A stretch of 64,000 nucleotides of DNA from Mumia xiangluensis (lineage in GTDB: Bacteria > Actinomycetota > Actinomycetes > Propionibacteriales > Nocardioidaceae): contig NZ_WJYO01000007.1 in assembly GCF_010994095.1 (NCBI RefSeq), forward strand, positions 1 to 64,000, in the 5' to 3' direction. Numbering within the stretch: position 1 is the stretch's first letter; every line of letters starts with the position of its first letter. Below the pieces are notes generated by a model. It did no database searches. It saw only the letters and a list, made by a program, of their open reading frames with translations, and was not told the DNA's origin. A program made the position numbers and the translations under genes. Shown here one piece after another: positions 55,248 through 63,550 of the stretch.

Positions 55248-57380
55248 TTGGCTCAACCGGCCAAGCGTCGACCGGACCCCCGCCGCAAGGGTGGTCCGCG
55301 ACGTCCGCAGCGTGCCCGCACCGCTGACGCCGACAACGTCGGCATCCTCCCGCTGCTCGCCCAGGCGGTCCGTGAGGTCGAGCGCTCCGTGCTGCGCGGC
55401 ACGGCGACGGCGTCGACCCGTACGGCGTTCCAGGTGATCGCGATGCTGGTCCGCGAGGAGCGCGCCCGCGTGAAGGTGGACGCCATCCCCGAGGCCCGGC
55501 GCGCCGAGCAGCTCAAGCGCCTCGACGGCATCGCCACGATCCTCGCGACGACGGCTGCCCGGGACCCTTCCCTGTTCACGCTGCTCGCCGACGACGCCGT
55601 CCTCTCCCCCGCCGCGACCAAGCTCCGGCGCGAGATGCTGGTCGCCGCCGGCGTCGAGGTCGAGGACGAGCCCGAACCCGAGCCCACGGACACGCCGGCG
55701 GCCGCCGCGCCGCGCGCGGTGGTGCCCCAGTCGGTGGCCTCGCGCCAACTCGCGAACCCGTTCCTGACCCCGGACTTCTCCGCCGCGGCCGCCCCGCGCC
55801 GTACCAGCGTCGGGCGCCTCGCCAACTGGGAGCTGATCGAGCCGCTGCTCCGCTCCTTCGAGCACGGTGGGCCCGCGTCGAGCATGCCGCTCCCCGACCC
55901 GTCCTCCTTGCGCGCTCCGGGCGACCTGGAGCTCATGCCGCACCAGGCCGAGCTGATCGCGTCCGCCGCTGCCGGCCACCGCACGTTCCTCCTCGCCGAC
56001 GAGCCGGGCCTCGGCAAGACCGCGCAGGCGCTGCTGGCAGCGCAGGCCGCCAACGCGTACCCGCTGCTGGTCGTCGCTCCGAACGTCGTCAAGATCAACT
56101 GGGCCCGTGAGGCCGAGCTGTGGACGCCACGCCGGAGCACCACGGTCATCCACGGCGACGGCCACACCATCGACGGGTTCGCCGACATCGTCGTCGTCAA
56201 CTACGAGGTCCTCGACCGGCACGTCGGATGGCTCGGCGACCACGGGTTCCGCGGGATGGTCGTCGACGAGGCGCACTTCATCAAGAACCGGAAGTCGCAG
56301 CGCTCGCAGCACGCCCTCGAGCTGTCCGAGCGGATCCGGGCCCGCACCGTCCGTCCGCTGCTGATGGCCCTGACCGGTACGCCGCTGATCAACGACATCG
56401 ACGACTTCCGTGCGATCTGGCAGTTCCTCGGCTGGATCGACGAGCGCAAGCCCCTCCCGGAGCTGATGGGCGCGCTGGAGGACACCGGCCTCGCTCCCGG
56501 GGAGCCCGGCTTCTACCCCGCGGCGCGCAAGTGCGTCGTCGACCTCGGCATCGTGCGACGCCGCAAGGTCGACGTCGCCGCCGACATCCCGGCCCGCCGG
56601 ATCGCCGACATCCCCGTCGAGCTCGACGACGAGACCGGCCGCTCGATCCGCGCCGCCGAGCAGGAGCTCGCTCGTCGCATGGTCAGGCGGTACGAGACGG
56701 CGCTCGAGACCCGCAAGTCCGGCAAGGTCGTCGACGGCATCGACCACGAGCTCGTACGCCTCGTCGCCAAGTGGGAGCGCGAGGAGGACTCGAACGAGAC
56801 CGGCAACGTGTTCGGCATGATGCGCCGGATCGGTCTCGCGAAGGCCGGGCTCGCCGCCGACTACACGGCACAGCTCGCCCGCAGCGTCGGCAAGGTCGTG
56901 TTCTTCGCGAAGCACCTCGACGTCATGGACGTCGCTGAGGAGACGCTCGCGAAGCGCGGCCTGCGCTACTCGACGATCCGCGGCGACCAGACCTCGACCC
57001 AGCGGCAGCGCGACATCGACGCGTTCGTCAACGACCCTGAGGTCGCCGTCATCGTGTGCTCGCTGACCGCAGCCGGCGTCGGCGTCAACCTGCAGGTCGC
57101 GTCGAACGTCGTGCTCGCCGAGCTGTCGTGGACCGACGCGGAGCAGACGCAGGCGATCGACCGCGTCCACCGCATCGGCCAGGACGAGCCGGTCACCGCG
57201 TGGCGCATCATCGGCGCGCAGACGATCGACGCGAAGGTGGCCGAGCTGATCGACTCCAAGGCGCAGCTCGCCGCCACCGCACTCGACGGCTCGACCGAGG
57301 AGACGCACGCGTCGGCCGACGTCCAGCTCGAGGCTCTGGTCGCGCTGCTCACCGAGGCGCTGGAGGAACAAGGAGCCTGA
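55248..57380 (+). CDS. SNF2-family DEAD-like helicase (HARP/SMARCAL1-like)
   Basis: This 710-residue protein has a basic N-terminal tail (KRRPDPRRKGGPRRPQRAR) and about 220 residues without a known fold. The SNF2 motor follows: motif I ADEPGLGKTAQ (about 257-267), motif II VDEAHFIK, III LTGTPLIND, and motifs V/VI VCSLTAAGVGVNLQVAS and AIDRVHRIGQDEPV. The short, insertion-poor motor resembles annealing helicases. Proposed role: remodelling of DNA forks or protein-DNA complexes; inference. The start is TTG 55248 with an excellent GAGGAGG 5 bases upstream. A 268-base leader region lies before it. Confidence 0.88.
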   Translation: MAQPAKRRPDPRRKGGPRRPQRARTADADNVGILPLLAQAVREVERSVLRGTATASTRTAFQVIAMLVREERARVKVDAIPEARRAEQLKRLDGIATILATTAARDPSLFTLLADDAVLSPAATKLRREMLVAAGVEVEDEPEPEPTDTPAAAAPRAVVPQSVASRQLANPFLTPDFSAAAAPRRTSVGRLANWELIEPLLRSFEHGGPASSMPLPDPSSLRAPGDLELMPHQAELIASAAAGHRTFLLADEPGLGKTAQALLAAQAANAYPLLVVAPNVVKINWAREAELWTPRRSTTVIHGDGHTIDGFADIVVVNYEVLDRHVGWLGDHGFRGMVVDEAHFIKNRKSQRSQHALELSERIRARTVRPLLMALTGTPLINDIDDFRAIWQFLGWIDERKPLPELMGALEDTGLAPGEPGFYPAARKCVVDLGIVRRRKVDVAADIPARRIADIPVELDDETGRSIRAAEQELARRMVRRYETALETRKSGKVVDGIDHELVRLVAKWEREEDSNETGNVFGMMRRIGLAKAGLAADYTAQLARSVGKVVFFAKHLDVMDVAEETLAKRGLRYSTIRGDQTSTQRQRDIDAFVNDPEVAVIVCSLTAAGVGVNLQVASNVVLAELSWTDAEQTQAIDRVHRIGQDEPVTAWRIIGAQTIDAKVAELIDSKAQLAATALDGSTEETHASADVQLEALVALLTEALEEQGA

Positions 57381-57381
57381 C

Positions 57382-57636
57382 CGCCCCTCGCTGATCGAGA
57401 CCACCCCTCGCTGGTCGAGGCCGCCACCCCTCGCTGGTCGAGGCGCGAAGCGATCGAGACCACCCCTCGCTGGTCGAGGCGCGAAGCGATCGAGACCACC
57501 CCTCGCTGGTCGAGGCGCGAAGCGATCGAGACCACCCCTCGCTGGTCGAGGCGCGAAGCGATCGAGACCCCCCTCGCTGGTCGAGGCGCGAAGCGATCGA
57601 GACCACCCCTCGCTGGTCGAGTAGGGCGAGGAACGA
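57382..57636. repeat. 36-bp GGTCGAG-family tandem array
   Basis: Five full units CTGGTCGAGGCGCGAAGCGA, each completed by TCGAGACCACCCCTCG, begin at 57434, 57470, 57506, 57542 and 57577 (period 36, 36, 36, 35). Degenerate units flank them. There are no variable spacers. The array starts directly after the helicase stop and fills the 310-base gap to the hydrolase gene. Confidence 0.92.
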
Positions 57637-57678
57637 GCCCGTATCGAGACCCCGCCGGTCAAAACCTGCAGACCGACG

Positions 57679-57684
57679 TACCTT
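57679..57684 (+). promoter_or_regulatory. -10 box of the alpha/beta hydrolase gene
   Basis: TACCTT ends 6 bases before ATG 57691, consistent with a leaderless mRNA and an independent promoter from the helicase gene. Confidence 0.4.
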
Positions 57685-57690
57685 GAGCAG

Positions 57691-58482
57691 ATGGACGCGG
57701 TGATCGAAGGCCGGTTCACCGCGGGTCTGCCCTACCTCCGGGTGGGCGAGGGCCCGCCGCTGGTCGTCGCCTCCGGGCTCACGCCCGAGCACGCAAGCCC
57801 GACCGGCGTCGCCCGCCGGATGGCACTGTCGTGGGCGGTGCCGTTCGCGCGGCACTTCACGGTGTACGTGACGAATCGGCGACCCGGCCTCGCTCCGGGA
57901 GCGACGATGTCGGACATCGCCGCGGACTACGCGCACGCGATCGAGCACGACCTCGGAGGGCGTGCGCTCGTGCACGGCACCTCGACCGGCGGGTCGGTCG
58001 CGCTCCAGCTCGCGATCGACTCCCCCGGTCTCGTCGAGCGACTCGTCGTCGCCGCGTCTGCCTGCCGGCTCTCGCCGCACGGGCGGCACATGCAGGCCGA
58101 GGTGCTGCGCCTCACCCGCGAGGGAGACACGCGCGCCGCCACCGCCGTACTCATGGAGGCCCTCGCGCCGCGGCCCCTCACCTACCCCGTACGCGGCGTC
58201 GGCTGGCTTCTCGGTGGACTGTCGAAGAGCGACCCGACCGACATGATGACGACGATCGCTGCGGAGGACGTCTTCGACGCAGAGCCCCATCTCGGCCGCA
58301 TCCAGGCACCCACCCTCGTGATCGGCGGGACGTCGGACCCGTTCTACTCGGAGGACCTCTTCCGCCTTACTGCCGAGGGGATCTCCGACGGCCACGCGGT
58401 CGTCATGCCCGGGAAGTCACACCTGTACGTCGCTGGCGCCAAGGTGCCCGCCGCCGTCGCGCTCGGCTTCCTGCTGGGCTGA
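57691..58482 (+). CDS. Alpha/beta hydrolase
   Basis: This 263-residue hydrolase has the nucleophile elbow HGTSTGGSVALQL (Ser near residue 98), Asp in IGGTSDPFYSED and His in PGKSHLYVA, a complete triad. No lid domain is evident. The family covers esterases, lipases and C-C hydrolases, so no substrate is assigned. ATG 57691 has no Shine-Dalgarno but a -10 box 6 bases upstream. It lies between the 36-bp array and tRNA-Lys; the integrative element begins after it. Confidence 0.88.
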   Translation: MDAVIEGRFTAGLPYLRVGEGPPLVVASGLTPEHASPTGVARRMALSWAVPFARHFTVYVTNRRPGLAPGATMSDIAADYAHAIEHDLGGRALVHGTSTGGSVALQLAIDSPGLVERLVVAASACRLSPHGRHMQAEVLRLTREGDTRAATAVLMEALAPRPLTYPVRGVGWLLGGLSKSDPTDMMTTIAAEDVFDAEPHLGRIQAPTLVIGGTSDPFYSEDLFRLTAEGISDGHAVVMPGKSHLYVAGAKVPAAVALGFLLG

Positions 58483-58591
58483 GGATGGGCGCGCAGGGTG
58501 ACCCCCACCACAAGGTGACCCCTCGATTTTGGACTCCCGAATCGCCCTGCTAAAGTTCCAACTGCTTCGGACGACGGTCCAGAGGCACCAC

Positions 58592-58664
58592 GCGCCATTA
58601 GCTCAATTGGCAGAGCAAGTGACTCTTAATCACTGGGTTCGGGGTTCGAGTCCCTGATGGCGCA
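58592..58664 (+). tRNA. tRNA-Lys (CTT), integration target
   Basis: Acceptor GCGCCAT/ATGGCGC, anticodon loop CTCTTAA (anticodon CTT) and T arm CGGGG-TTCGAGT-CCCTG fold normally. CCA is not encoded. The integrase gene is adjacent at the 3' end, so the tRNA 3' half is the likely attachment core and has been restored by the element. Confidence 0.97.
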
Positions 58665-58673
58665 CAAACAAGC

Positions 58674-58703
58674 AGGCCAGATACCCCCTAGGGGTTCTGG
58701 CCT
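58674..58703. terminator. Hairpin terminator at the int/tRNA junction
   Basis: AGGCCAGATACCCC (58674-58687) pairs with GGGGTTCTGGCCT (58691-58703) with one bulge, followed by TCTTC. The integrase stop TAG lies in the loop. It ends the tRNA transcript on one strand and the integrase transcript on the other. Confidence 0.7.
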
Positions 58704-59914
58704 TCTTCATTCCCTCCCTCTTTGCTCCCTTTTTGGCTGCCGGGACGGTTCTGGCGGAGCGCGGACTCGAGCGCGTCAGCGGCCTGGGAGTCCACCCGAT
58801 GCCGCGCGAGGTAGACGTCCTGAGTCATCGAGGGACGCGAATGGCCAAGCTGGTCTGCGATGAGCCGCGCGGACAACGCTGCCTCATCGAGGATCGTGGC
58901 CGCCGTCTTCCGGAAGGCGTGAGACGTCACCCAGCTCAGGTCGCCGTGCCCGCGTGCGTTCCGCAGGTCGCGTCGAACGTTCGCGGGGTCGCGGAAGCCG
59001 CCCAGCGTGTCCGGGAAGACTGGCTGGGGTGGTGTGGCGCCCGTCGCGCATCTCTGGCGAAGCATCTCGATCGCGCTGATCGGGAGCGCGAGAGTCCGCT
59101 CCCCCGCACTGCTCTTGGTTCCCTTGCGGACGAGACCCTTTCCTCGGACCCGAACGATTGTGCTGGTGATATTTACACCGCCACCGTCGAGGTCCACGTC
59201 GCTCCACAGCGTCGCCAGGGCCTCACCGATGCGAACGCCTGTGGCGAGCATGAAGAAGACCAGCTCAGGGAGATCCTTTCGACGCGCGATCGGATCCTCG
59301 GTGAGTTGAGTGAAGAACGCGACTCGCTCGTCACTCGTAAGGCCCCGCGGTGCTCGCCGTGGCTTGGCTTCAATGCGTTCGATCTCTCGCACGGGGTTGT
59401 ACTGGAGCGCGCCGTACCGGACCGCGAATCCCAGGACACCAGAGATGACACTCTTGGCGCTCTTTGCGGTCGATGGACTGATCTCAGTACGGATGGTCCC
59501 GATGACGCGATCGACGAGCGGCGTGGTGATCTCTCGCAACCTCAGTTCTCCGAGCGGAGGCAGCACGTGGTTTCGGAGCTGCCGTTCGTACGTGTCCACC
59601 GTGCCTGGAGATCGACGACCGTCGGCGACCATGAGCTGCAGCGTTTCCATCCACCGCTCAGCGGCGGCGGAGAACTTCGTCAGACCGTTGAAGTCGCTGC
59701 TTGGCCGTGCGGTCGCGCGTTCTTGGAGCTTGGCTTGAAGCGCCTGACGCGCCTTGATTGAGCTACGTCCGCTCGCCTGGACACGGCGCGTCCGGCCATC
59801 GAAGTCTCGAAACAACGCCATCGCGACGAATCGGCGCGGTTGGCCACTCGCGTGTGGGACCTCGTGAGCACGGATCAGGCCCCAGGTTCCGATGGGGAGA
59901 GGCTCGCGAGCCAT
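58688..59914 (-). CDS. int: Tyrosine site-specific integrase
   Basis: This 408-residue recombinase has an N-terminal SAM-like arm and core-binding domain (about 80-180, RWMETLQLMVADGR) and a catalytic domain with the full set: Arg228 (GVRIGEAL), Lys267, His332 and Arg335 (HAFRKT), His358 (GHSRPS) and nucleophile Tyr368 (VYLARH). It integrates and excises the element at tRNA-Lys. The C-terminal tail is Gly/Lys/Glu-rich. The excisionase gene ends 9 bases before its start, so both are co-transcribed. Confidence 0.95.
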   Translation of the reverse strand: MAREPLPIGTWGLIRAHEVPHASGQPRRFVAMALFRDFDGRTRRVQASGRSSIKARQALQAKLQERATARPSSDFNGLTKFSAAAERWMETLQLMVADGRRSPGTVDTYERQLRNHVLPPLGELRLREITTPLVDRVIGTIRTEISPSTAKSAKSVISGVLGFAVRYGALQYNPVREIERIEAKPRRAPRGLTSDERVAFFTQLTEDPIARRKDLPELVFFMLATGVRIGEALATLWSDVDLDGGGVNITSTIVRVRGKGLVRKGTKSSAGERTLALPISAIEMLRQRCATGATPPQPVFPDTLGGFRDPANVRRDLRNARGHGDLSWVTSHAFRKTAATILDEAALSARLIADQLGHSRPSMTQDVYLARHRVDSQAADALESALRQNRPGSQKGSKEGGNEEGQNP

Positions 59915-59923
59915 TGCGGTTGC

Positions 59924-60124
59924 CTACGTCGTGACGACCTGGGCGTCGACCCAGGCGCGGACCTCGTCGGGCCGGTAGCGGAGGTAGCCGCCGACGCGAT
60001 AGCTGCGAGGGCCGAGACCGTGACACCGCCATTGGTACAGGGTCTTGACGGCGACTCCGAGGTACTCCGAGACGTCGGCGACCGTCCAAAGGTGTTCGAA
60101 CCGGCTGGGTTCTGTGTTGTCCAT
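59924..60124 (-). CDS. xis: Excisionase / helix-turn-helix DNA-binding protein
   Basis: This 66-residue protein has a winged helix of the MerR/AlpA type (LWTVADVSEYLGVAVKTLYQ then GGYLRYRPDEVRAWV). Proteins of this size next to tyrosine integrases act as excisionases that bend the att site. ATG 60124 has CAGGAG 10 bases upstream. Shares the divergent region 60125-60331 with the relaxase gene. Confidence 0.88.
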   Translation of the reverse strand: MDNTEPSRFEHLWTVADVSEYLGVAVKTLYQWRCHGLGPRSYRVGGYLRYRPDEVRAWVDAQVVTT

Positions 60125-60180
60125 GGCGCGCTCCTGCTGCGTAAGGACCCGGCACCTTCATCATGCCTCGCCTGGCACCA

Positions 60181-60281
60181 CTCCTGAGCAGGGTGCGCCA
60201 CTCGTACGCATCAGGAGGCAACCCTGCGGTGCCCACGAGCAGCCCCGGGCGTTGTGCCCACCGCCTGCACACGAACGCCCG
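60181..60281. other. Interlocked inverted repeats, candidate oriT
   Basis: CTCCTGA (60181-60187) pairs with TCAGGAG (60211-60217), and GCAGGGT (60188-60194) pairs with ACCCTGC (60221-60227), in the order A-B-A'-B', a pseudoknot-like arrangement. Next to it CGGGCGTT (60246-60253) pairs with AACGCCCG (60274-60281), with GTGC/GCAC nested inside. Directly upstream of a relaxase this is where an oriT is expected. Confidence 0.45.
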
Positions 60282-60331
60282 TTCCGGATCGCCGCGACAG
60301 CGCGGATTCTGGACGAGGAGGTGCGCGACTG

Positions 60332-63226
60332 ATGATGACGCTGCACAAGCTGCACGCTGGGGACGGCTACACGTACCTCACCCGCCAGGTCGCCTCCGGA
60401 GACGTGTACCGCAGCGCCGGCCAGGATCTCGTTGCGTACTACACCGCCAGCGGCAACCCTCCCGGCCGCTGGATCGGCGCCGGTGCCGCTGACCTCGCCA
60501 TCAGCGGCACCGTGCGCGAGGACCAGATGCGCTCGCTGTACGGCGCGGGCCTCCACCCTGACGCCGAGCAGATCATCGCGCTCGAGGTCACGAACGGTGC
60601 GGATTCGGACGATGCGCGCCGCGCGACACAGTTCGGCCGGGCCTTCCCCGTCTACCAGATGCCAGACACTCGCGCGGCTCGCATCGCGGCACGGATCGAG
60701 CGGTACGAGCGCAAGACCGGCCACACCCCCGATGCCACCGCACGCGCCAGGATCGAAGCCTCAGAGGCCGCCAAAGAGCGTCGCGCCGTCGCCGGGTACG
60801 ACCTCGTCTTCACCCCGGTGAAGAGCGCCTCGCTGCTGTGGGGGCTCGGCGACGCCGCCACTCGGCAGGCAGTGACAGACGCACACCACGCAGCCGTAGC
60901 GTCGGTTCTCTCCTGGCTGGAGCGCGAGACGTGCTTCGCCCGCATCGGCGACTACGGCGAGCGGCAGATCGACGCGCGCGGGTTCATCGCCGCAGCGTTC
61001 GACCACTTCGACTCCCGCGCTGGTGACCCCGACCTCCACACCCACGTCGCGATCTCGAACAAGGTCCGCGCCGTCCACGACCGCGACGACGGAACCCCAC
61101 GATGGCTGTCTCTCGACGCGCGAGCACTCCACGCCGCCGCGGTCGCGGCGTCGGAGCGCTACAACACGCGGATGGAGGCCGAGCTTTTCCGTCGCCTCGG
61201 CGTCACGTTCACCGAGCGTCCCGACAACCGACGCTCAGACAAGCGACCGATCCGCGAGATCGACGGTGTGCCGCACCAGCTGATCCGGCACTTCTCCAAG
61301 AGGCGAGCCGCCGTAGAGGAGCGGTACCGCGAACTCGCCGACGACTACCGCCGCGATCATGCAACCGAGCCCGACACGGCGATGCAGCTCCGACTCGCGC
61401 AACAGGCCACGCTCGACACTCGAGGGCCCAAGAGCGTCGGTGTCCCGCTCCACGAAAAGATCCAGATGTGGCGTGCCGAGGCCTCCTCGGTCATCGGCGG
61501 CGGCAAGGTCCGTGGACTGGTTCGTACGACGACGGACAGGGCAGAACGCGTCTGGAACCCCGACGACGTACCCGTCGACCTGATCGCCAACGTCACCACA
61601 GCCGTCGTTGCCGAACGGAAGTCCACCTGGACGCGGTGGAACATCATCGCGGAGATCGAGCGGCAGACCCGCCACCTCCGATTCACCAACCCAGCAGACC
61701 GCGAAGCGATTACTGAGCGGATCCTCGATCAAGCCCTCTCCCCCGCAGTCTCGGTCTCGCTCGGAACGGACCGGGACTTGCCGGCCGTGGTGGCACGGCG
61801 GGAGAACGGCGAGAGCGTCCTCACTCAGCATGGCAGCGAGCGGTACACCAACCAGGCCATGCTCGATGCTGAGGCGCGACTACTCGAGGCTGCAGCGGAG
61901 GTTGTTCCACTTCCCATAACGTCCGCGCAGGCGTCGCTGTCGCTCGACCGCTACGAGTGCCGCTCAGGCGAGCACCTTGATGATGACCAACGCGCTCTCG
62001 TTCTCGCCTTCTCGACCACATCGAGACGCCTGGCGCTCGGTATCGGACCAGCGGGGTCGGGCAAGACGACCGCCATGCGCGCGCTTGCCGCTGTCTGGAC
62101 CAACAGCGGCGGCCGTGTGATCCCTCTGGCTCCGTCGGCGACTGCAGCACACGTCCTCGAGAACGAACTCAGGTGCCGCGCGGAGAATCTTCACAAGTTC
62201 CAGCACCTCTCGCAGAATCCCAACATCGACGACGATTGGGCCAGCCTTCGACAAGGCGACCTCGTGCTCGTCGACGAAGCCACACTCGCGGGCACCCATC
62301 GACTCGACGGGCTCGTCCAGTACGCCCGCACTCGTGGCGCCGTGGTTCGACTCCTCGGCGATCCATACCAGCTCTCATCCGTCGACGCTGGCGGCGCCTT
62401 CCGACTCCTCATCGACCGAATCGGCGGCGCCGAGCTCACTGGCTTGCGCCGGTTCAGAGATCCCGCCGCCGCCCAAGCGACACTCGCGATTCGCCGCGGT
62501 GACCCCACCGGCATCGAGTACTTCCTCGACAGCGGCCTCGCCGAGTCGGGCAGCGACACCGCCATGCTTTCTGCCGCGTACGACGGCTGGGCGCGTGATA
62601 CCCATGCAGGCCTCCGAAGCCTCATCATCACCACGAATGATCGCGACGCCCTCGCCCTAAACCTTCAGGCGCGACGCATGCGCGTACGTGCCGGCACCGT
62701 CGAGGAGAACGGCGTGACACTGCGCGATGAGTCAGTTGCTGGAGTCGGCGACCTCATCGTCACGCGCCGCAACGACCGCCGCCTGCGAAGCTCTGATAGG
62801 TCGAGCTTCGTCAAGAACGGCGACACCTGGACCGTCACGACCGTCGGTGCGGACGGCGGGCTCCGAGCAAGATCGTCCGACGGGACGACCATCGACCTGC
62901 CTAGCGACTACGTCGCCAATCACACCCAACTTGCTTACGCGATGACAGCCATGCGCGCCCAAGGAGCGACCGTCGACACGGCACACGTTGTCGTCGACGA
63001 AGCGACTACCCGCGAAGCGCTATACGTCGCACTCACACGCTCGCGCGAGCCAGCCCGCGAGTACGTCACCACGGAGCGCCTAGGTGCGATCGAACCCTCG
63101 GCGTCGTTGCCCTCCGCCAAGCCAAGTGGCCGAGACGTCCTCGCCAACACCCTCAGTCGTACCAATCTCGAGCGCTCAGCCCACGCGCTGCGGACTGGAG
63201 TTCACAGCCAAGCCACGATTGATTAG
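60332..63226 (+). CDS. mobF: MobF (TrwC/TraA-like) relaxase-helicase
   Basis: MobF relaxases nick oriT and unwind the transferred strand. The 964-residue protein has the catalytic Tyr region near the start (GYTYLTRQVASGDVY), the metal-binding His triad (DHFDSRAGDPDLHTHVAI, about 225-245) and a RecD-type helicase with Walker A GPAGSGKTTAM and Walker B VLVDEATLAG, ending with the motif VI-like LYVALTRSREPAREYV. After that the family usually continues for several hundred residues, while this one stops at about 964, so the C-terminal part has probably been lost. ATG 60332 has GAGGAGG 11 bases upstream. Confidence 0.9.
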   Translation: MMTLHKLHAGDGYTYLTRQVASGDVYRSAGQDLVAYYTASGNPPGRWIGAGAADLAISGTVREDQMRSLYGAGLHPDAEQIIALEVTNGADSDDARRATQFGRAFPVYQMPDTRAARIAARIERYERKTGHTPDATARARIEASEAAKERRAVAGYDLVFTPVKSASLLWGLGDAATRQAVTDAHHAAVASVLSWLERETCFARIGDYGERQIDARGFIAAAFDHFDSRAGDPDLHTHVAISNKVRAVHDRDDGTPRWLSLDARALHAAAVAASERYNTRMEAELFRRLGVTFTERPDNRRSDKRPIREIDGVPHQLIRHFSKRRAAVEERYRELADDYRRDHATEPDTAMQLRLAQQATLDTRGPKSVGVPLHEKIQMWRAEASSVIGGGKVRGLVRTTTDRAERVWNPDDVPVDLIANVTTAVVAERKSTWTRWNIIAEIERQTRHLRFTNPADREAITERILDQALSPAVSVSLGTDRDLPAVVARRENGESVLTQHGSERYTNQAMLDAEARLLEAAAEVVPLPITSAQASLSLDRYECRSGEHLDDDQRALVLAFSTTSRRLALGIGPAGSGKTTAMRALAAVWTNSGGRVIPLAPSATAAHVLENELRCRAENLHKFQHLSQNPNIDDDWASLRQGDLVLVDEATLAGTHRLDGLVQYARTRGAVVRLLGDPYQLSSVDAGGAFRLLIDRIGGAELTGLRRFRDPAAAQATLAIRRGDPTGIEYFLDSGLAESGSDTAMLSAAYDGWARDTHAGLRSLIITTNDRDALALNLQARRMRVRAGTVEENGVTLRDESVAGVGDLIVTRRNDRRLRSSDRSSFVKNGDTWTVTTVGADGGLRARSSDGTTIDLPSDYVANHTQLAYAMTAMRAQGATVDTAHVVVDEATTREALYVALTRSREPAREYVTTERLGAIEPSASLPSAKPSGRDVLANTLSRTNLERSAHALRTGVHSQATID

Positions 63227-63550
63227 ACGTGGGCGAGACGACGAGCGTCCCCAGGACCGCGTCGCACAGCATCTCTCGTGAGTTCGAACTCGCCTACGAG
63301 GTTTGGACACGCGACGGTGATACCCGCCGGCTAAGTGCGTGGGTCCGGCCATTGACCTGCACGAAGGCCTTCCAGCACTTGTCAGCAGGTCTGGTCGCTG
63401 TTCGTTCCTCTGCCGCCTCAGTGCGGCCAAGGTTGGACTTGTCATCGCCGGTGGCCGCGCAAGGTGGTCTGGACGCAACTCATTATGGTGAACGACGGCG
63501 CAGCATTCCGCCCACTATGACGCTGGCGCGGGGCACGAGGGGACCGACGG
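63227..63550. other. No assignable gene
   Basis: This 324-base stretch follows the relaxase stop. Open frames exist on both strands but none has a recognisable motif or a convincing start. It could hold a decayed relaxase tail or an undescribed small gene. Confidence 0.5.

Noticed and set aside
57434-57612. 36-bp repeats resembling a CRISPR array
   Set aside because: The units are contiguous with no unique spacers and no cas genes are nearby.
55017-57719. Long minus-strand open frame opposite the SNF2 gene
   Set aside because: Composition is that of an antisense shadow, and it runs through the tandem repeats at both ends.
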